From Sulfurimonas gotlandica GD1 (GTDB taxonomy: Bacteria > Campylobacterota > Campylobacteria > Campylobacterales > Sulfurimonadaceae), in the NCBI RefSeq assembly GCF_000242915.1, contig NZ_AFRZ01000001.1, positions 2,666,001 to 2,730,000 of the forward strand: a DNA stretch of 64,000 nt, written 5' to 3'. Positions within the stretch are counted from its first letter, which is position 1. Each line of letters opens with the position of its first letter. The position numbers and the translations under genes are program-made. Positions 17,212 to 28,527 of the stretch are shown here, in pieces. A model generated the notes under the pieces. The model had not been told where the DNA came from. It worked only from the letters and a program-made list of their open reading frames with translations, and did no database searches.

Positions 17212-19416
17212 TTGAAAGAGACCTTATTTATCGTAACATTTGGAGTTTTAATCTATCTAGGTTTTGCAACTATCTTTGGTGATAGTGGGCTTATAGGAAG
17301 CTATGGTGCTGTTTTTGCTTCATATAACCATGAATATTTCGGATATATATCTTACATATATTTAATATCTTTTTTAATACCTCTATATTTTCTTTACAGA
17401 AATACTTCATTTAATCTTAGAAAGCTAGAAGTAACTACAGCTTCATTTTTGTTGTTTTTCTCTTTTCTTTTAGCCCAGGCATTACTTGTTGATAATGAAT
17501 TAAGAGGAAAGATAGGTGCTGATTTTGTTGACTTTTTGGTTCAATATATTGGACTTTTTGGACTTTGGACTTTTTGGTTTATAATTATTTCTGTTTCTAC
17601 TTTGATTCTTTTAGATAAAAATATGGAAGAGTTAACATCTGCATTTGCAAAACTACTTAAAAGTGCTATGCCTACTCCAAAACCCCAAATAAATTTTCAA
17701 GAGGCAGATAGTCTTGATAGTGAATATGACAAGCCGGCATATTTGAGAAAAAGTGATGATACAGAGTTTTTAAAGGTACAAGAAGAAGATATTTGGAAAG
17801 TAGAAGATCTCCCGCAAACTAAAAAAGTTGTACCAGCAAAACCAGAAAAGCGTATTCAAGAGGAAATACTTGAAGAAAAAATAACAACCAATACATCACA
17901 TACAATATTGGAAATAGCATCAAAAGTTAAAGAACAGAAAAACGCTCTTATCGTAGATGAATTAGAAGAAAATGCTAAACTTTTAGAGAGTATAGAAAAA
18001 GGTGAAGTTGAAAAACCAAAGAACTTTACTCTTCCCTCCGTAAATTTTTTACAAAAAGCGAGTTCAACATCTCATAGTGTTGACGAGAGTGAAGTAGATG
18101 ACAAAATACGTTACTTGATAGAAAAACTAGCTCACTTCAAGATTGAAGGTGATGTTGTAAGAACGTATGCAGGCCCTGTTGTATCTACTTTTGAGTTTAA
18201 GCCGGCTGCAAATGTAAAAGTGTCAAGGATTTTAAACCTTCAAGATGATTTAGCAATGGCATTAAGTGCTGAAAGCATTAGAATACAAGCACCAATTCCA
18301 GGGAAAGATGTTGTAGGTATAGAGATACCAAATGCAACCGTTGATACTATTTACTTAAGAGATTTACTTGATTCTAAACTCTTTAAAGAATCCTCATCCC
18401 CGTTAACGATTGTTTTAGGTAAAGATATAGTTGGAAGACCATTTATAACTGATCTTAAAAAACTACCACATCTACTTATTGCCGGGACAACAGGAAGTGG
18501 CAAGAGTGTTGGTATAAACGCGATGATACTATCTTTACTTTATAAAAATTCACCTGATCAATTAAGATTATTGATGATTGATCCTAAGATGCTTGAATTC
18601 TCTATATATAATGATATTCCTCATCTTCTTACTCCTGTTATCACTAAGCCTAGGCAAGCTATAGTCGCTTTAAATAATATGGTTTCAGAGATGGAACGTC
18701 GTTATGAACTTATGAGTGAAAATAGAACTAAAAGTATAGAAAACTATAATGAAAAAGTGAAAAAAGAGGGTGGTGAACATTTTCCATATATAGTAGTTAT
18801 TATTGATGAATTAGCTGATTTAATGATGACAAGCGGAAAAGATGTTGAACACTCAATCGCAAGACTGGCGCAGATGGCAAGAGCTTCAGGTATACATCTT
18901 GTTGTGGCTACACAAAGACCTTCAGTTGACGTTGTGACCGGGCTAATAAAAGCTAATTTGCCATCTCGAATCTCTTATAGAGTAGGGCAAAAAGTAGATA
19001 GTAAAATCATCTTGGACCAACAGGGGGCTGAGTCTCTTTTAGGCAAAGGAGATATGTTGTTTACTCCTCCGGGCTCTGTGGGATTAGTCCGTCTTCATGC
19101 GCCTTGGAGTACAGAAGAAGAGATAGAAAATATTGTAGAGTTTATAAAATCTCAAAGAGCACCAAACTACGATAAAAGCTTTTTACTTGAAGAAACAGAA
19201 GGTGAAAGTAGTTCTAAGAGTGAAACATATGAAGAACTTGACCAACTTTACGAAGAAGCTAAGAGTGTCATACTTTCAGATAGAAAGACATCTATTTCAT
19301 ATTTGCAGAGAAAGCTTCAAATAGGGTATAACCGATCGGCCAGAATAATTGAGCAGCTAGAGGGAGAGGGTATCTTATCTTCTCCAAATTCTAAAGGTAT
19401 ACGTGAAATACTCTAA
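17212..19416 (+). CDS. ftsK: DNA translocase FtsK
   Basis: Septal DNA pump that clears the chromosome from the division site and promotes dimer resolution. 734 residues starting with TTG; the ATG five bases upstream is out of frame and stops at once. The N-terminal region has about four membrane helices (residues 1-140), then an acidic linker (about 150-290), the RecA-like motor with Walker A AGTTGSGKSVG (about residue 425) and Walker B VVIIDELADLM, and a C-terminal winged-helix gamma domain (about 665-734, SISYLQRKLQIGYNRSARI) that reads KOPS-like sites. The order flgL-ftsK is, from memory, also found in Campylobacter. Confidence 0.95.
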   Translation: MKETLFIVTFGVLIYLGFATIFGDSGLIGSYGAVFASYNHEYFGYISYIYLISFLIPLYFLYRNTSFNLRKLEVTTASFLLFFSFLLAQALLVDNELRGKIGADFVDFLVQYIGLFGLWTFWFIIISVSTLILLDKNMEELTSAFAKLLKSAMPTPKPQINFQEADSLDSEYDKPAYLRKSDDTEFLKVQEEDIWKVEDLPQTKKVVPAKPEKRIQEEILEEKITTNTSHTILEIASKVKEQKNALIVDELEENAKLLESIEKGEVEKPKNFTLPSVNFLQKASSTSHSVDESEVDDKIRYLIEKLAHFKIEGDVVRTYAGPVVSTFEFKPAANVKVSRILNLQDDLAMALSAESIRIQAPIPGKDVVGIEIPNATVDTIYLRDLLDSKLFKESSSPLTIVLGKDIVGRPFITDLKKLPHLLIAGTTGSGKSVGINAMILSLLYKNSPDQLRLLMIDPKMLEFSIYNDIPHLLTPVITKPRQAIVALNNMVSEMERRYELMSENRTKSIENYNEKVKKEGGEHFPYIVVIIDELADLMMTSGKDVEHSIARLAQMARASGIHLVVATQRPSVDVVTGLIKANLPSRISYRVGQKVDSKIILDQQGAESLLGKGDMLFTPPGSVGLVRLHAPWSTEEEIENIVEFIKSQRAPNYDKSFLLEETEGESSSKSETYEELDQLYEEAKSVILSDRKTSISYLQRKLQIGYNRSARIIEQLEGEGILSSPNSKGIREIL

Positions 19417-19808
19417 TGACTAAGGCACATTTAGTTTTTACAAAGTACCATAATTCTTACAGTGTGCATGTAAAAAACCTTGAAAAATTGACAGTACCTG
19501 AAATACAAATTTGGGAAAAATTTGTATATGATAGAAAAGGTATCTTTGATTTTAGCTCATATACATTTGTTATTCAAAAAAGATTAGAATTTAATGATTT
19601 TGTTGCTTTGCTTAAAAGTCTTAATATAGAAGCCAGATGCGAAGAATATATACGTGAAGTTAAATCTCAGCCAAGAGTTGGTTTTGGACAGTATAAAGGT
19701 ATGCAATATAGTGATCTTGCTGATTCATATATGATCTGGTTAAAAACAAACTATAGAGGTTATGACAGAGAATTGATAGATGCAGAGTTAAAAAAAAGAA
19801 ATTTATAA
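19416..19808 (+). CDS. Small protein with ExoX-tail/DUF3820-like C-terminus
   Basis: 130 residues, start overlapping the ftsK stop by one base, so translationally coupled to ftsK. The first ~85 residues are unassigned. The end ([21 protein letters not shown], then [17 protein letters not shown]) has the FGxYKGxxxxDLxxxYxxWL pattern of the short domain found at the C-terminus of exodeoxyribonuclease X and in DUF3820 proteins. No nuclease catalytic residues are visible. Its last 6 bp overlap the convergent fumC stop. A DNA-related role alongside FtsK is inference only. Confidence 0.65.
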   Translation: MTKAHLVFTKYHNSYSVHVKNLEKLTVPEIQIWEKFVYDRKGIFDFSSYTFVIQKRLEFNDFVALLKSLNIEARCEEYIREVKSQPRVGFGQYKGMQYSDLADSYMIWLKTNYRGYDRELIDAELKKRNL

Positions 19809-21200
19809 CTCTTTAGGACTAATCATATTTTGTGGAACTACCCACTCTTTAAATTCTTCTTCTGTTAATAGTTCCAGAGATAGTGCAGCTTCTAGTAGGG
19901 TTGAACCATCCTTATGAGCTTTCTTAGCAATTTTTGTAGCATTGTCATAACCTATGTAAGGATTCAGTGCTGTTACGAGCATAAGTGATTCATCTCTTAG
20001 TTTTGCTATACGCTCTTCATTGGCAGTTATTCCTACTATACATCTATCTGTAAAGCTTTTGCATCCATCACTTAGTAGACGTATTGATTGAAGTAGATTG
20101 TAAATCATTACAGGTTTAAACACATTTAGCTCAAAATGGCCATTAGAACCTGCAACAGAAATAGTAGTATGGTTTCCCATTACTTGTGCAGATATCATTG
20201 TGAGAGCTTCACTTTGTGTAGGATTAACCTTTCCTGGCATAATAGACGAGCCTGGCTCATTTTCAGCCAGAGAAATCTCTCCGATGCCACATCTCGGCCC
20301 AGAAGCTAAAAAGCGAATATCATTAGCGATCTTCATTATACTAACAGCGGTTGTATTTAGTGCTCCACTAGCTTCAACTATAGCATCGTGAGCAGCGAGT
20401 GCTTCAAACTTATTTTCTGCAGTAATAAATGCAATCTTAGTAGTTTTTGCTACTTGGGTGGCAAAGGCAACATCAAATCCCTTAATAGAGTTAATCCCCG
20501 TACCAACAGCAGTACCGCCTTGAGCAAGTTGATAGAGAGCAGGAAGTATAGCTTCAACTCTACGTATAGAGTTGGCTACTTGTGCCGTATATCCTGAAAA
20601 TTCTTGACCTAGTGTTATTGGAGTGGCATCTTGAGTATGAGTTCTACCGATTTTAACTATATGATTAAATGATTTTGATTTTTTATCTAGTTCAACGTAC
20701 ATATGCTTTAAAGATGGTAATAATTTATGTGTAATTTCTTCAACTGCCGCTATATGCATAGCTGTAGGAAATACATCATTGGAAGATTGCCCCATATTAC
20801 AATGATCATTAGGATGTACAGGATCTTTTGAACCAATGACTCCACCGAGAATCTCTATGGCACGATTTGAAATCACTTCATTTGTATTCATGTTACTTTG
20901 AGTACCAGAACCAGTTTGCCAAATAGATAAAGGAAAATGCTCATAAAGTTTACCTTCCATAACTTCACTAGAAGCTTCCATGATAGCAGTTGCAATATCA
21001 GCATCTAGAACGCCAAAATCCATATTAACTTTTGCTGCAGAGTGTTTAACTATTGCTAAAGCTCGTATAAGAGGCTTTGGCATAGTTTCTATACCTATGG
21101 GAAAATTAATCAATGAGCGAGCAGACTGTGCTCCATAATACATATTTGATGAAACCTGTAGTTCACCAAATGAATCGCTTTCAAGTCTAAATGATTTCAT
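19803..21200 (-). CDS. fumC: Class II fumarate hydratase
   Basis: Reversible hydration of fumarate to malate by the iron-independent, oxygen-stable fumarase. The superfamily signature [16 protein letters not shown] is intact, as are GSGTQSNMN and [15 protein letters not shown] start at the ATG at 21200 (465 residues, the normal length) behind AAGGAAATTATA; the upstream 36 codons in frame are Phe/Cys/Tyr-rich and not family sequence. An unrelated class I fumarase (fumA/fumB) lies 20 kb away. FumC is divergent from acnB and the shared control region has a 13-bp inverted repeat. An aspartase reading is less likely given length and context. Confidence 0.93.
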   Translation of the reverse strand: MKSFRLESDSFGELQVSSNMYYGAQSARSLINFPIGIETMPKPLIRALAIVKHSAAKVNMDFGVLDADIATAIMEASSEVMEGKLYEHFPLSIWQTGSGTQSNMNTNEVISNRAIEILGGVIGSKDPVHPNDHCNMGQSSNDVFPTAMHIAAVEEITHKLLPSLKHMYVELDKKSKSFNHIVKIGRTHTQDATPITLGQEFSGYTAQVANSIRRVEAILPALYQLAQGGTAVGTGINSIKGFDVAFATQVAKTTKIAFITAENKFEALAAHDAIVEASGALNTTAVSIMKIANDIRFLASGPRCGIGEISLAENEPGSSIMPGKVNPTQSEALTMISAQVMGNHTTISVAGSNGHFELNVFKPVMIYNLLQSIRLLSDGCKSFTDRCIVGITANEERIAKLRDESLMLVTALNPYIGYDNATKIAKKAHKDGSTLLEAALSLELLTEEEFKEWVVPQNMISPKEL

Positions 21201-21230
21201 TATAATTTCCTTGTTGAATATATAAAGTAA

Positions 21231-21236
21231 ATAGTA
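21231..21236 (-). promoter_or_regulatory. Probable -10 box of fumC
   Basis: On the minus strand TACTAT follows a run of seven T (21241-21247) and precedes the fumC start by about 30 bp. The same T-run plus TACTAT arrangement is seen before RNase P RNA in this window. Confidence 0.4.
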
Positions 21237-21283
21237 GCATAAAAAAATACATCTAAAGTAGTTCTGTATATCTGCTTTGAGTC

Positions 21284-21356
21284 TAAACAGTGTTACTAAA
21301 GTAAACATATTGTATAGTTATGGCGATATTTTTGTGTAGAAACGTAACACTGTTTA
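21284..21356. promoter_or_regulatory. Paired 13-bp inverted boxes in the fumC-acnB control region
   Basis: TAAACAGTGTTAC at 21284-21296 and its exact reverse complement at 21344-21356, with centres 60 bp apart. Each box is itself a near-dyad (AACA-S-TGTT). Box 2 is centred about 40 bp before the likely acnB transcription start and box 1 about 66 bp before that of fumC, which are activator-like positions. The regulator is unknown. Confidence 0.6.
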
Positions 21357-21377
21357 TTTTGACTTTATATATTTGGT

Positions 21378-21383
21378 TATAAT
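21378..21383 (+). promoter_or_regulatory. Probable -10 box of acnB
   Basis: TATAAT within TTTGGTTATAATC, 28 bp before the acnB ATG; strong match and no clear -35. Confidence 0.55.
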
Positions 21384-21411
21384 CTTTTTAAATTAAAAAA
21401 CAGGAATCACT

Positions 21412-23997
21412 ATGTCATTTATTGAAGATTATAAAGCACATGTAACTGAGAGAGAAGCTCTTGGTGTACCACCACTTCCACTTACAGCTGAACAAACAGC
21501 AGAAGTAATTGAATTAATTAAAAGTAACTGTACAGATGAGTTACTAGATCTTATTACAAACCGCGTATCACCAGGTGTTGATGATGCTGCATATGTAAAA
21601 GCTGCTTTTTTAAATGATGTTGCATCTGAAAAAGTAACTGTTAATGGTATCGCTCCTGCTCATGCAGCTAAAATCATGGGCATGATGCTAGGTGGCTATA
21701 ATGTTAAACCACTAGTAGACTGTTTAACTTCTGCAAACAGCGAAGTTGTTGAAGCTGCAAAAGAAGCATTAAAGCATACATTACTTGTATATGATGCATT
21801 CAATGATGTTGAAGAGTTACATAAATCTGGTAATGCTGCAGCTACTGAAGTAATGACTTCATGGGCAAACGCTGAGTGGTTTACTTCTAAACCAGAGTTA
21901 GCTGAGGAAATCACAATAACAGTTTACAAAGTCCCTGGTGAAACAAATACAGACGATCTTTCTCCAGCATCTGAAGCATTTACTCGCTCTGATATTCCAG
22001 TTCATGCAAACTCAATGCTTCAATCAAAAATGGAGAATCCACTTAATACAATAATGTCTCTTAAAGAAAAAGGTCATACAATTGCTTACGTTGGTGACGT
22101 AGTTGGTACAGGTTCATCTCGTAAATCTGGTGTTAACTCTGTTCAATGGCATATGGGTGATGATATCCCAGGTGTACCCAATAAGCGCACTGGTGGTGTT
22201 GTTATTGGTGGTATTATCGCTCCAATTTTCTTTGCAACTTGTGAAGATTCTGGTGCATTACCATTAGAGATGGATGTAACTGCTATGGAAACAGGTGACG
22301 TTGTTACTGTTTATCCTTATAAAGGTGAAGCACATAAAAATGGTTCTTGTGTAGCTACATTCAAACTAAACCCTAATACTATTACTGACGAAGTTCGTGC
22401 TGGTGGTCGTATTCCATTAATTATCGGTCGTGGTTTAACTGCAAAAGCTCGCGCTGTTCTTGGTCTTGGTGCATCTGATGCATTCTTAACAGCAGAGCAA
22501 CCAGCTGATAGTGGCAAAGGTTATACTTTAGCTCAAAAAATGGTAGGAAAAGCTTGTGGAATGGAAGGTGTTCGTCCAGGTATGTATGTTGAGCCTGTTA
22601 CAACTACAGTTGGTTCTCAAGATACTACTGGTCCTATGACTCGTGATGAGATTAAAGAGCTTGCAGCTCTAGGTTTCTCAGCTGATTTAGTTATGCAGTC
22701 TTTTTGTCATACAGCGGCTTATCCAAAACCGTCTGATGTTGTAATGCACCACACGCTTCCAGATTTTATCTCTAACCGTTCAGGTGTAGCTTTACGTCCA
22801 GGTGATGGTGTTATCCACTCTTGGTTAAATCGCTTGACTCTTCCAGATACTGTTGGAACAGGTGCGGATAGTCATACACGTTTCCCAATCGGTATCTCTT
22901 TCCCAGGTGGTTCAGGTATCGTTGCATTTGCTGGTGTTACTGGTTCTATGCCTCTTACTATGCCAGAATCAGTTCTTGTGCGTTTCAAAGGTGAATTACA
23001 ACCTGGTATCACTCTTCGTGACCTTGTAAATGCTATTCCTTACTATGCAATCAAAGAAGGTCTTTTGACTGTTGAGAAAAAAGGTAAGAAAAACATATTC
23101 AACGGACGTATCTTAGAGATTGAAGGTCTTCCTGATCTTAAAGCTGAGCAAGCGTTTGAATTATCCGATGCTTCTGCTGAGCGTTCTGCTGCTGCATGTA
23201 CTGTATTGTTAAATGATGCACCGGTAATAGAATACTTAAAATCTAATATTGTATTAATTGAGTCTATGATAGAAGATGGTTATTCAGATGCTCGTACACT
23301 ACAACGTCGTGCAGACAGAATGAAAGAATGGGTAGCTAACCCGTCTTTAATGCAACCAGATGCTGATGCAGAGTATGCAGCAGTTATTGAAATAGATCTT
23401 AATGAAGTAACAGAGCCTATCTTAGCTTGTCCTAATGATCCGGATAATGTTAAGCTTTTAAGTGAAGTTGCTGGTGAAAAAATTGATGAAGTATTCTTAG
23501 GTTCTTGTATGACTAACATTGGTCACTATCGTGCAGCTGGTGAAGTTATGCGTGGAGAAGGTAAGCATGGTGTTGAGAAATTCTGGATTGTGCCACCAAC
23601 TCGTATGGATGAGCAACAACTTATTAACGAAGGTTACTATGATGTATTTAATGCTATTGAAGCAACTACAGAGGTGCCAGGATGTTCTTTATGTATGGGT
23701 AACCAAGCAAGTGCTCGTGTTGACTCAACAGTATTTTCGACATCAACTCGTAACTTTGACAACCGTTTAGGTAAAGGTACTCAAGTTTATCTTGGTTCTG
23801 CAGAACTTGCAGCAGTATGTTCTAAGCTTGGTCGTATACCAACAGTTGAAGAGTATATGGACATTGTTCCTGCTAAGATTGCTGGAAAAGAAGCAGATAT
23901 ATATAAATATCTAAACTTTAATGAAATTAAAGATTATAAACTTGAAGAGCGTACAGTTGCTCAAGAAAAATATGGCGTAACTATCAAAGCTGTATAG
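21412..23997 (+). CDS. acnB: Aconitate hydratase B
   Basis: Bifunctional aconitase (citrate/isocitrate and possibly 2-methylaconitate) with a [4Fe-4S] cluster, a core enzyme of both TCA directions. 861 residues, the usual AcnB length. The N-terminal HEAT-like helical domain (about 1-160) and the swivel domain (about 165-380, [16 protein letters not shown]) precede the cluster domain. Cluster Cys are in [12 protein letters not shown] and [27 protein letters not shown] is the substrate-binding stretch. Single gene, divergent from fumC, ended by a strong hairpin terminator. Confidence 0.97.
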   Translation: MSFIEDYKAHVTEREALGVPPLPLTAEQTAEVIELIKSNCTDELLDLITNRVSPGVDDAAYVKAAFLNDVASEKVTVNGIAPAHAAKIMGMMLGGYNVKPLVDCLTSANSEVVEAAKEALKHTLLVYDAFNDVEELHKSGNAAATEVMTSWANAEWFTSKPELAEEITITVYKVPGETNTDDLSPASEAFTRSDIPVHANSMLQSKMENPLNTIMSLKEKGHTIAYVGDVVGTGSSRKSGVNSVQWHMGDDIPGVPNKRTGGVVIGGIIAPIFFATCEDSGALPLEMDVTAMETGDVVTVYPYKGEAHKNGSCVATFKLNPNTITDEVRAGGRIPLIIGRGLTAKARAVLGLGASDAFLTAEQPADSGKGYTLAQKMVGKACGMEGVRPGMYVEPVTTTVGSQDTTGPMTRDEIKELAALGFSADLVMQSFCHTAAYPKPSDVVMHHTLPDFISNRSGVALRPGDGVIHSWLNRLTLPDTVGTGADSHTRFPIGISFPGGSGIVAFAGVTGSMPLTMPESVLVRFKGELQPGITLRDLVNAIPYYAIKEGLLTVEKKGKKNIFNGRILEIEGLPDLKAEQAFELSDASAERSAAACTVLLNDAPVIEYLKSNIVLIESMIEDGYSDARTLQRRADRMKEWVANPSLMQPDADAEYAAVIEIDLNEVTEPILACPNDPDNVKLLSEVAGEKIDEVFLGSCMTNIGHYRAAGEVMRGEGKHGVEKFWIVPPTRMDEQQLINEGYYDVFNAIEATTEVPGCSLCMGNQASARVDSTVFSTSTRNFDNRLGKGTQVYLGSAELAAVCSKLGRIPTVEEYMDIVPAKIAGKEADIYKYLNFNEIKDYKLEERTVAQEKYGVTIKAV

Positions 23998-24008
23998 TTA
24001 AAACTTTA

Positions 24009-24035
24009 TAAACGACGCAGAGATTGCGTCGTTTA
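24009..24035. terminator. Bidirectional terminator between acnB and lolA
   Basis: Perfect 11-bp stem TAAACGACGCA / TGCGTCGTTTA with loop GAGAT, followed on plus by TTTATTTTATTTTA and 12 bp after the acnB stop. The A/T ends suit termination in both directions for these convergent genes. Confidence 0.8.
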
Positions 24036-24046
24036 TTTATTTTATT

Positions 24047-24562
24047 TTAATCCCTGATAATATCAAATTCTAAAGGATACTTTGGAACAAAAATCTCTTT
24101 ATTGATTTCTTCATTTTGTTTTTGGTTGTTAAACACTATTTTTACTTTATTTTCAAACTCATCTATATAAGATATTGATTTTATAATTTTATTATTGGTA
24201 GTTATAGTAAATTTAGACTCTTTATAGTTTGCTTCATATTTATCTTTTTCTATCTCTTTCGCATTTTGTATCATGTTGAAAAAATCTAAACTAGCATCTA
24301 TCTTTCTGATAATTACTTGCTCGATCTCCGGCTCTATTACCGTTACATTAAATCTATTTATATACACATCTTTTTTTATGGGTTGTATGTAGTTCCAAAC
24401 AGCATTTTGTGGCTTAGATGCTATTATATGGCCCTTATAGACTAAAGATTTGTTCTTATCATCAGTAACGCTTTGTGTAAAATCAGCTTCAAATGAATTC
24501 AGATTGTCAAAAGAAGCAAAACTTAGTGAAAAAGATAGCAATAATGTAAAAATATGTTTCAT
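24047..24562 (-). CDS. lolA: Outer-membrane lipoprotein carrier LolA
   Basis: Periplasmic chaperone that takes lipoproteins released by the LolC/E-type ABC transporter to the outer membrane. 171 residues with a signal peptide (MKHIFTLLLSFSLSFASF). The LolA core FEADFTQSV at about residue 24 and the half-barrel strands (VYKGHIIASKPQNAVWNY) are visible. It is divergent from secA and its likely partner permease follows secA, so the Lol parts cluster around secA, as I recall for Campylobacter. Confidence 0.88.
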   Translation of the reverse strand: MKHIFTLLLSFSLSFASFDNLNSFEADFTQSVTDDKNKSLVYKGHIIASKPQNAVWNYIQPIKKDVYINRFNVTVIEPEIEQVIIRKIDASLDFFNMIQNAKEIEKDKYEANYKESKFTITTNNKIIKSISYIDEFENKVKIVFNNQKQNEEINKEIFVPKYPLEFDIIRD

Positions 24563-24605
24563 TGTAGTTCCTTATATTGGAAATTATATCTAAGAGACTG
24601 TTTAC

Positions 24606-24622
24606 ATATTAATTAGTATTAA
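24606..24622 (+). repeat. 17-bp palindrome-like repeat, copy 1
   Basis: ATATTAATTAGTATTAA, identical over 17 bp to 47506-47522 and over 15 bp (reversed) to 48643-48657. One base pair away from a perfect 16-bp palindrome. It lies in the lolA-secA divergent promoter region. Confidence 0.5.
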
Positions 24623-24694
24623 TTTTTAATAGTTTCATTTTTAAATTTATGCAAATTATAACTATTACTATGCTAGAATAAGAGCAATTTCAGT

Positions 24695-24724
24695 GACTAC
24701 TATATAGTAAGTTATATAGTGGTC
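24695..24724 (+). promoter_or_regulatory. Stem-loop in the secA leader
   Basis: GACTACTATATA / TATATAGTGGTC, a 12-bp stem with one G-T pair and loop GTAAGT. It ends 16 bp before the secA ATG, just ahead of the AAGG ribosome binding site, so it could affect translation initiation or mRNA stability. Confidence 0.5.
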
Positions 24725-24740
24725 TATAACAAGGTTGAGA

Positions 24741-27314
24741 ATGCTACAGGCATTAATGGGTAAGATTTTTGGTACATCAAATGATCGCGAATTAAAAAAA
24801 TATTCTAAAAGAGTTAGCAATATCAATGCTTTAGAAGCTAAGTATGAAGTTCTAAGTGATGATGAATTAAAAGAAGCGTTTTCAGAGCTAAAAAACAGTG
24901 TTTTAAATGAAGAGAAAACTTTAACAGATGTTTTAGAAGACTCTTTTGCTATTACAAGAGAAGTCGGTAAAAGAGTTCTGAATATGAGACACTTTGATGT
25001 TCAGCTCATCGGCGGTATGGCTTTACATGAAGGCAGAATTGCAGAGATGAAGACAGGTGAGGGTAAAACACTTGTAGCTACTCTTGCTATAGTTTTAAAT
25101 GCTATGACAGGCAAAGGTGTGCATTTAGTAACAGTAAATGACTACCTAGCATCTAGAGATGCTTCTGAAATGGGAACTCTATATAACTTTTTAGGGTTTA
25201 GTGTTGGAACTGTACTAGAGAGTAACTCTGAGCCGCAACAAAAGATAGAAGCATATAATTGTGATATTACATATGGTACAAATAACGAGTTTGGATTTGA
25301 TTACCTAAGAGATAATATGAGTTATTCAGCGGATCAAATGGCTCAAAGAAATCACAACTTTGTAATAGTAGATGAAGTTGATAGTATTTTAATTGATGAA
25401 GCTAGAACTCCACTTATTATCTCTGGACCGACCAATAGAACTATGCAAGACTACTCAGATGCTAATACTATTGCTATGCAATTGGTAAAAGATGAGCATT
25501 TTACGGTAGATGAAAAAGATAAAGTTGTTCTTATTACTGAGGATGGTATTACTAAAGCGGAAGAACTTTTTGGTGTTGAAAATCTTTACAGTGTAGAAAA
25601 CTCTTCTCTTCCGCATGCACTTGATCAAGCTTTAAAAGCTAACTATCTTTTTGAAAAAGATGTTGATTATGTTATCAATAATGGTGAAGTTGTAATCGTT
25701 GATGAATTTACAGGTAGACTAAGTGAAGGTCGTCGTTTTAGTGAAGGGCTTCATCAAGCTCTTGAAGCAAAAGAAAAAGTACAAATAAAAGAAGAGACCC
25801 AGACTCTAGCAGACATCACTTTCCAAAACTACTTTAGAATGTATGATAAATTAGCAGGGATGACAGGTACTGCTGAGACTGAAGCGACTGAGTTTTCTCA
25901 GATTTATTCTCTTGATGTTGTGTCTATTCCAACAAATATTCCTGTTACGCGAGCTGACTTAAATGATCTTATCTATAAAACAGAAGGTGAAAAATTCAAT
26001 GCAGTAATAGAAACTATTAAAAAACTATCAAAAACAGGTCAGCCAGTTTTAATCGGTACAGCATCTATTGAAAAGTCTGAAGTTTTACACGAAGTTCTTA
26101 AAAAAGAGAAGATAGCTCATACGGTCTTGAATGCTAAAAATCATGCTCAAGAGGGTGAAATAATAAAAAATGCCGGTTCTAAAGGTGCTGTTACAATCGC
26201 TACAAATATGGCTGGTCGTGGTGTTGATATTAAAGTAAATGAAGAAGTAAAAGCTCTTGGCGGGCTTTATATAATCGGTACAGAGAGACATGAGAATCGT
26301 CGTATTGATAATCAGCTTCGTGGTCGTTCTGGCCGTCAAGGTGATGCCGGTACTACACAATTTTACCTATCTTTAGAAGATAACTTACTCCGTATTTTTG
26401 GCTCTGACAAGATTAAATCTATTATGGAAAGACTTGGCGTTGAAGATGGTGAGTATATTGAATCTAAAATGGTTACTCGTGCAGTTGAAAAAGCTCAGAT
26501 GAAAGTTGAAAATATGCACTACGAGGGTAGAAAGCAGATTGTTGAGTATGATGATGTCGCAAATGAGCAAAGAAAAATTGTATATAAGTTTAGAAATCAG
26601 CTTCTTGACAAAGAATTTGACATAATTTCAAAAATTGATGATATTAGAGTTGAGTATGTAGATAATATATTAAATACATGCGATATATTTGATGGTGGAG
26701 CAAAAGAAGATTTCAATCTTAAAAAACTATCGGAAATTTTAAAAGAAGAAATTAATCTTGATGTTAATGTTGATGATTATGCAAATTTAGAATTTGAAGA
26801 ACTTCAATATAGTTTAACTGATGTAATTAAAAAATCATATGACAATAAGATGAGTGTTCTTGAAGAAGAGATTCAGAACGACATTGCAAGAGAGCTTTAC
26901 TTAAAAGAGCTAGATAGTGCTTGGAGAGAGCATTTGTATGCTATGGATAACATGAAAACAGGTATTAGACTTCGTGCATATAATCAAAAAGATCCACTAG
27001 TAGAATATAAAAAAGAGAGCTTCAACCTTTTTACTGAGCTTATTAAAGATATTAAATTTAATACTATTAAAACTCTTCAAATAATCCAGTTTAGAATGGA
27101 TTCTCCAGAAGAAGAAGCTGCTGAAGTTGCGCAGCAATTAGAGATGCAAAGAAGATTTGATGAAGCAGCTAGACAATTAAATCATAAACTACAAGAAGAT
27201 GAGTCATCTGTAAAGAAAGTTGCTAGAAATGAGTCTTGTCCATGTGGAAGCGGTAAAAAATACAAACAATGCTGCGGTAAAAGTGGCCCTAAAAAAGGTA
27301 TTTTTGCTTCTTGA
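24741..27314 (+). CDS. secA: Protein translocase ATPase SecA
   Basis: Motor of the Sec pathway that pushes preproteins through SecYEG. I start at the ATG at 24741 (857 residues) behind AAGGTTGAG, not at the TTG two codons upstream. Walker A is MKTGEGKT near residue 100, the DEAD-like box [14 protein letters not shown] is intact, and motif VI is in [10 protein letters not shown]. The C-terminal zinc-binding SecB/lipid tail [13 protein letters not shown] is present, although SecB is not typical of this phylum. A stem-loop precedes it and the permease gene overlaps its stop by 4 bp. Confidence 0.97.
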   Translation: MLQALMGKIFGTSNDRELKKYSKRVSNINALEAKYEVLSDDELKEAFSELKNSVLNEEKTLTDVLEDSFAITREVGKRVLNMRHFDVQLIGGMALHEGRIAEMKTGEGKTLVATLAIVLNAMTGKGVHLVTVNDYLASRDASEMGTLYNFLGFSVGTVLESNSEPQQKIEAYNCDITYGTNNEFGFDYLRDNMSYSADQMAQRNHNFVIVDEVDSILIDEARTPLIISGPTNRTMQDYSDANTIAMQLVKDEHFTVDEKDKVVLITEDGITKAEELFGVENLYSVENSSLPHALDQALKANYLFEKDVDYVINNGEVVIVDEFTGRLSEGRRFSEGLHQALEAKEKVQIKEETQTLADITFQNYFRMYDKLAGMTGTAETEATEFSQIYSLDVVSIPTNIPVTRADLNDLIYKTEGEKFNAVIETIKKLSKTGQPVLIGTASIEKSEVLHEVLKKEKIAHTVLNAKNHAQEGEIIKNAGSKGAVTIATNMAGRGVDIKVNEEVKALGGLYIIGTERHENRRIDNQLRGRSGRQGDAGTTQFYLSLEDNLLRIFGSDKIKSIMERLGVEDGEYIESKMVTRAVEKAQMKVENMHYEGRKQIVEYDDVANEQRKIVYKFRNQLLDKEFDIISKIDDIRVEYVDNILNTCDIFDGGAKEDFNLKKLSEILKEEINLDVNVDDYANLEFEELQYSLTDVIKKSYDNKMSVLEEEIQNDIARELYLKELDSAWREHLYAMDNMKTGIRLRAYNQKDPLVEYKKESFNLFTELIKDIKFNTIKTLQIIQFRMDSPEEEAAEVAQQLEMQRRFDEAARQLNHKLQEDESSVKKVARNESCPCGSGKKYKQCCGKSGPKKGIFAS

Positions 27315-28513
27315 AAACATCAATAGTACCTTATTTAGTCAAGCGTTTTTTACGCTTTGACAATGAACAGCCATTTATATTTCTCTCCGCGTTACTTGCC
27401 TTTTTAGGTATTACTCTTGGTGTTATGGTACTTCTTATTGCCATGGCACTTATGAATGGTTTCGATAAAGAGTTCAAGAAAAAGCTTACAATTATGAACT
27501 ACCCATTAACTGTTATACCTAAATTTTATGGCGCAGTTAACGAAGATCTTCTGATAGATTTAGAAAGCAGATTCCCAGAATTAAAATTCAGTCCTTATGT
27601 TCAATCAGCTGTAATGGCTAGAAGTGGTACTAAACTAGAAGGTGGCTATATCTTTGGTATAAACTTTAAAGATGAGGCAAAAGTCAATAGTGTTTTGGGT
27701 GAAGCTATAGAAAAAAGCAGTTTTTCGAAATTTGATGTATTAATCGGTAAGAGCTTAAAAGATGAGTTCAACCTATATACCGATGATAAATTGATGTATA
27801 TCTTTACTCATGTTGAACCTGGAGGATTGTCTATTACTCCAAAAATAAAAAGATTTAAAGTAAAAGGCATCTTTGATTCTGGACTTAGTGCTTATGATAA
27901 AGCATACAGTTACACAACACTATCTTCTATGCAATCGATGCTTGGTATACCTTCTAATCAATATGATGGAATCCATGTCTTTTCAAATGATCCTCACGCT
28001 GATATAGTAAAAATCAAAGAAATTCTTCCTGTTAGTGTAACAGTAAAAGGCTGGTGGGAAGATAATGTTAACTTTTTTGCAGCTCTTGAATTGGAAAAAG
28101 CTTCTCTTTTTATTGTTTTAATGCTTATTATTTTAATAGCAGCCATCAATATAATCTCTTCACTTTTGATGACAGTTATGAATAGAAGAAGTGAGATAGC
28201 TCTTCTGCTTTCTCTTGGTGCTACAACTGCAGAAATAAAAAAAGTGTTCTTATATCTTGGTATTGTGATTGGAGTTAGCGGCATCTTGGCAGGAATAGTT
28301 TTTGGCATGGGTGGTTTATGGATTTTAAGTACTTTTGACATAGTTTCTCTTCCAAAAGACGTTTATCCAACTACAACACTTCCTCTTGATCTTAGTATTA
28401 AAGATTTTATACTAATAGTCAGTGGAGCATTTGTAATTGTAATTGCTTCATCATTCTATCCTGCTAAAAAAGCAAGTGAAGTAGATATCTTAACTGTTTT
28501 AAGAAATGAGTAG
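27311..28513 (+). CDS. LolC/LolE-type lipoprotein-release ABC permease
   Basis: Inner-membrane permease of the FtsX/MacB family, most like LolC/LolE (or the single LolF of species that lack separate C and E). 400 residues: one N-terminal helix ([30 protein letters not shown]), a large periplasmic domain (about 60-250), then three helices with the FtsX core ([33 protein letters not shown]). Start is TTG overlapping the secA stop by 4 bp, so it depends on secA translation. The ATPase LolD is not in the window. Confidence 0.85.
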   Translation: MKTSIVPYLVKRFLRFDNEQPFIFLSALLAFLGITLGVMVLLIAMALMNGFDKEFKKKLTIMNYPLTVIPKFYGAVNEDLLIDLESRFPELKFSPYVQSAVMARSGTKLEGGYIFGINFKDEAKVNSVLGEAIEKSSFSKFDVLIGKSLKDEFNLYTDDKLMYIFTHVEPGGLSITPKIKRFKVKGIFDSGLSAYDKAYSYTTLSSMQSMLGIPSNQYDGIHVFSNDPHADIVKIKEILPVSVTVKGWWEDNVNFFAALELEKASLFIVLMLIILIAAINIISSLLMTVMNRRSEIALLLSLGATTAEIKKVFLYLGIVIGVSGILAGIVFGMGGLWILSTFDIVSLPKDVYPTTTLPLDLSIKDFILIVSGAFVIVIASSFYPAKKASEVDILTVLRNE

Positions 28514-28527
28514 AGAAGCTTACTCTT

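Noticed and set aside
21201-21308. 36-residue N-terminal extension of FumC
   Set aside because: Family length and the ribosome binding site support the ATG at 21200; the extension is Phe/Cys/Tyr-rich and overlaps the promoter.
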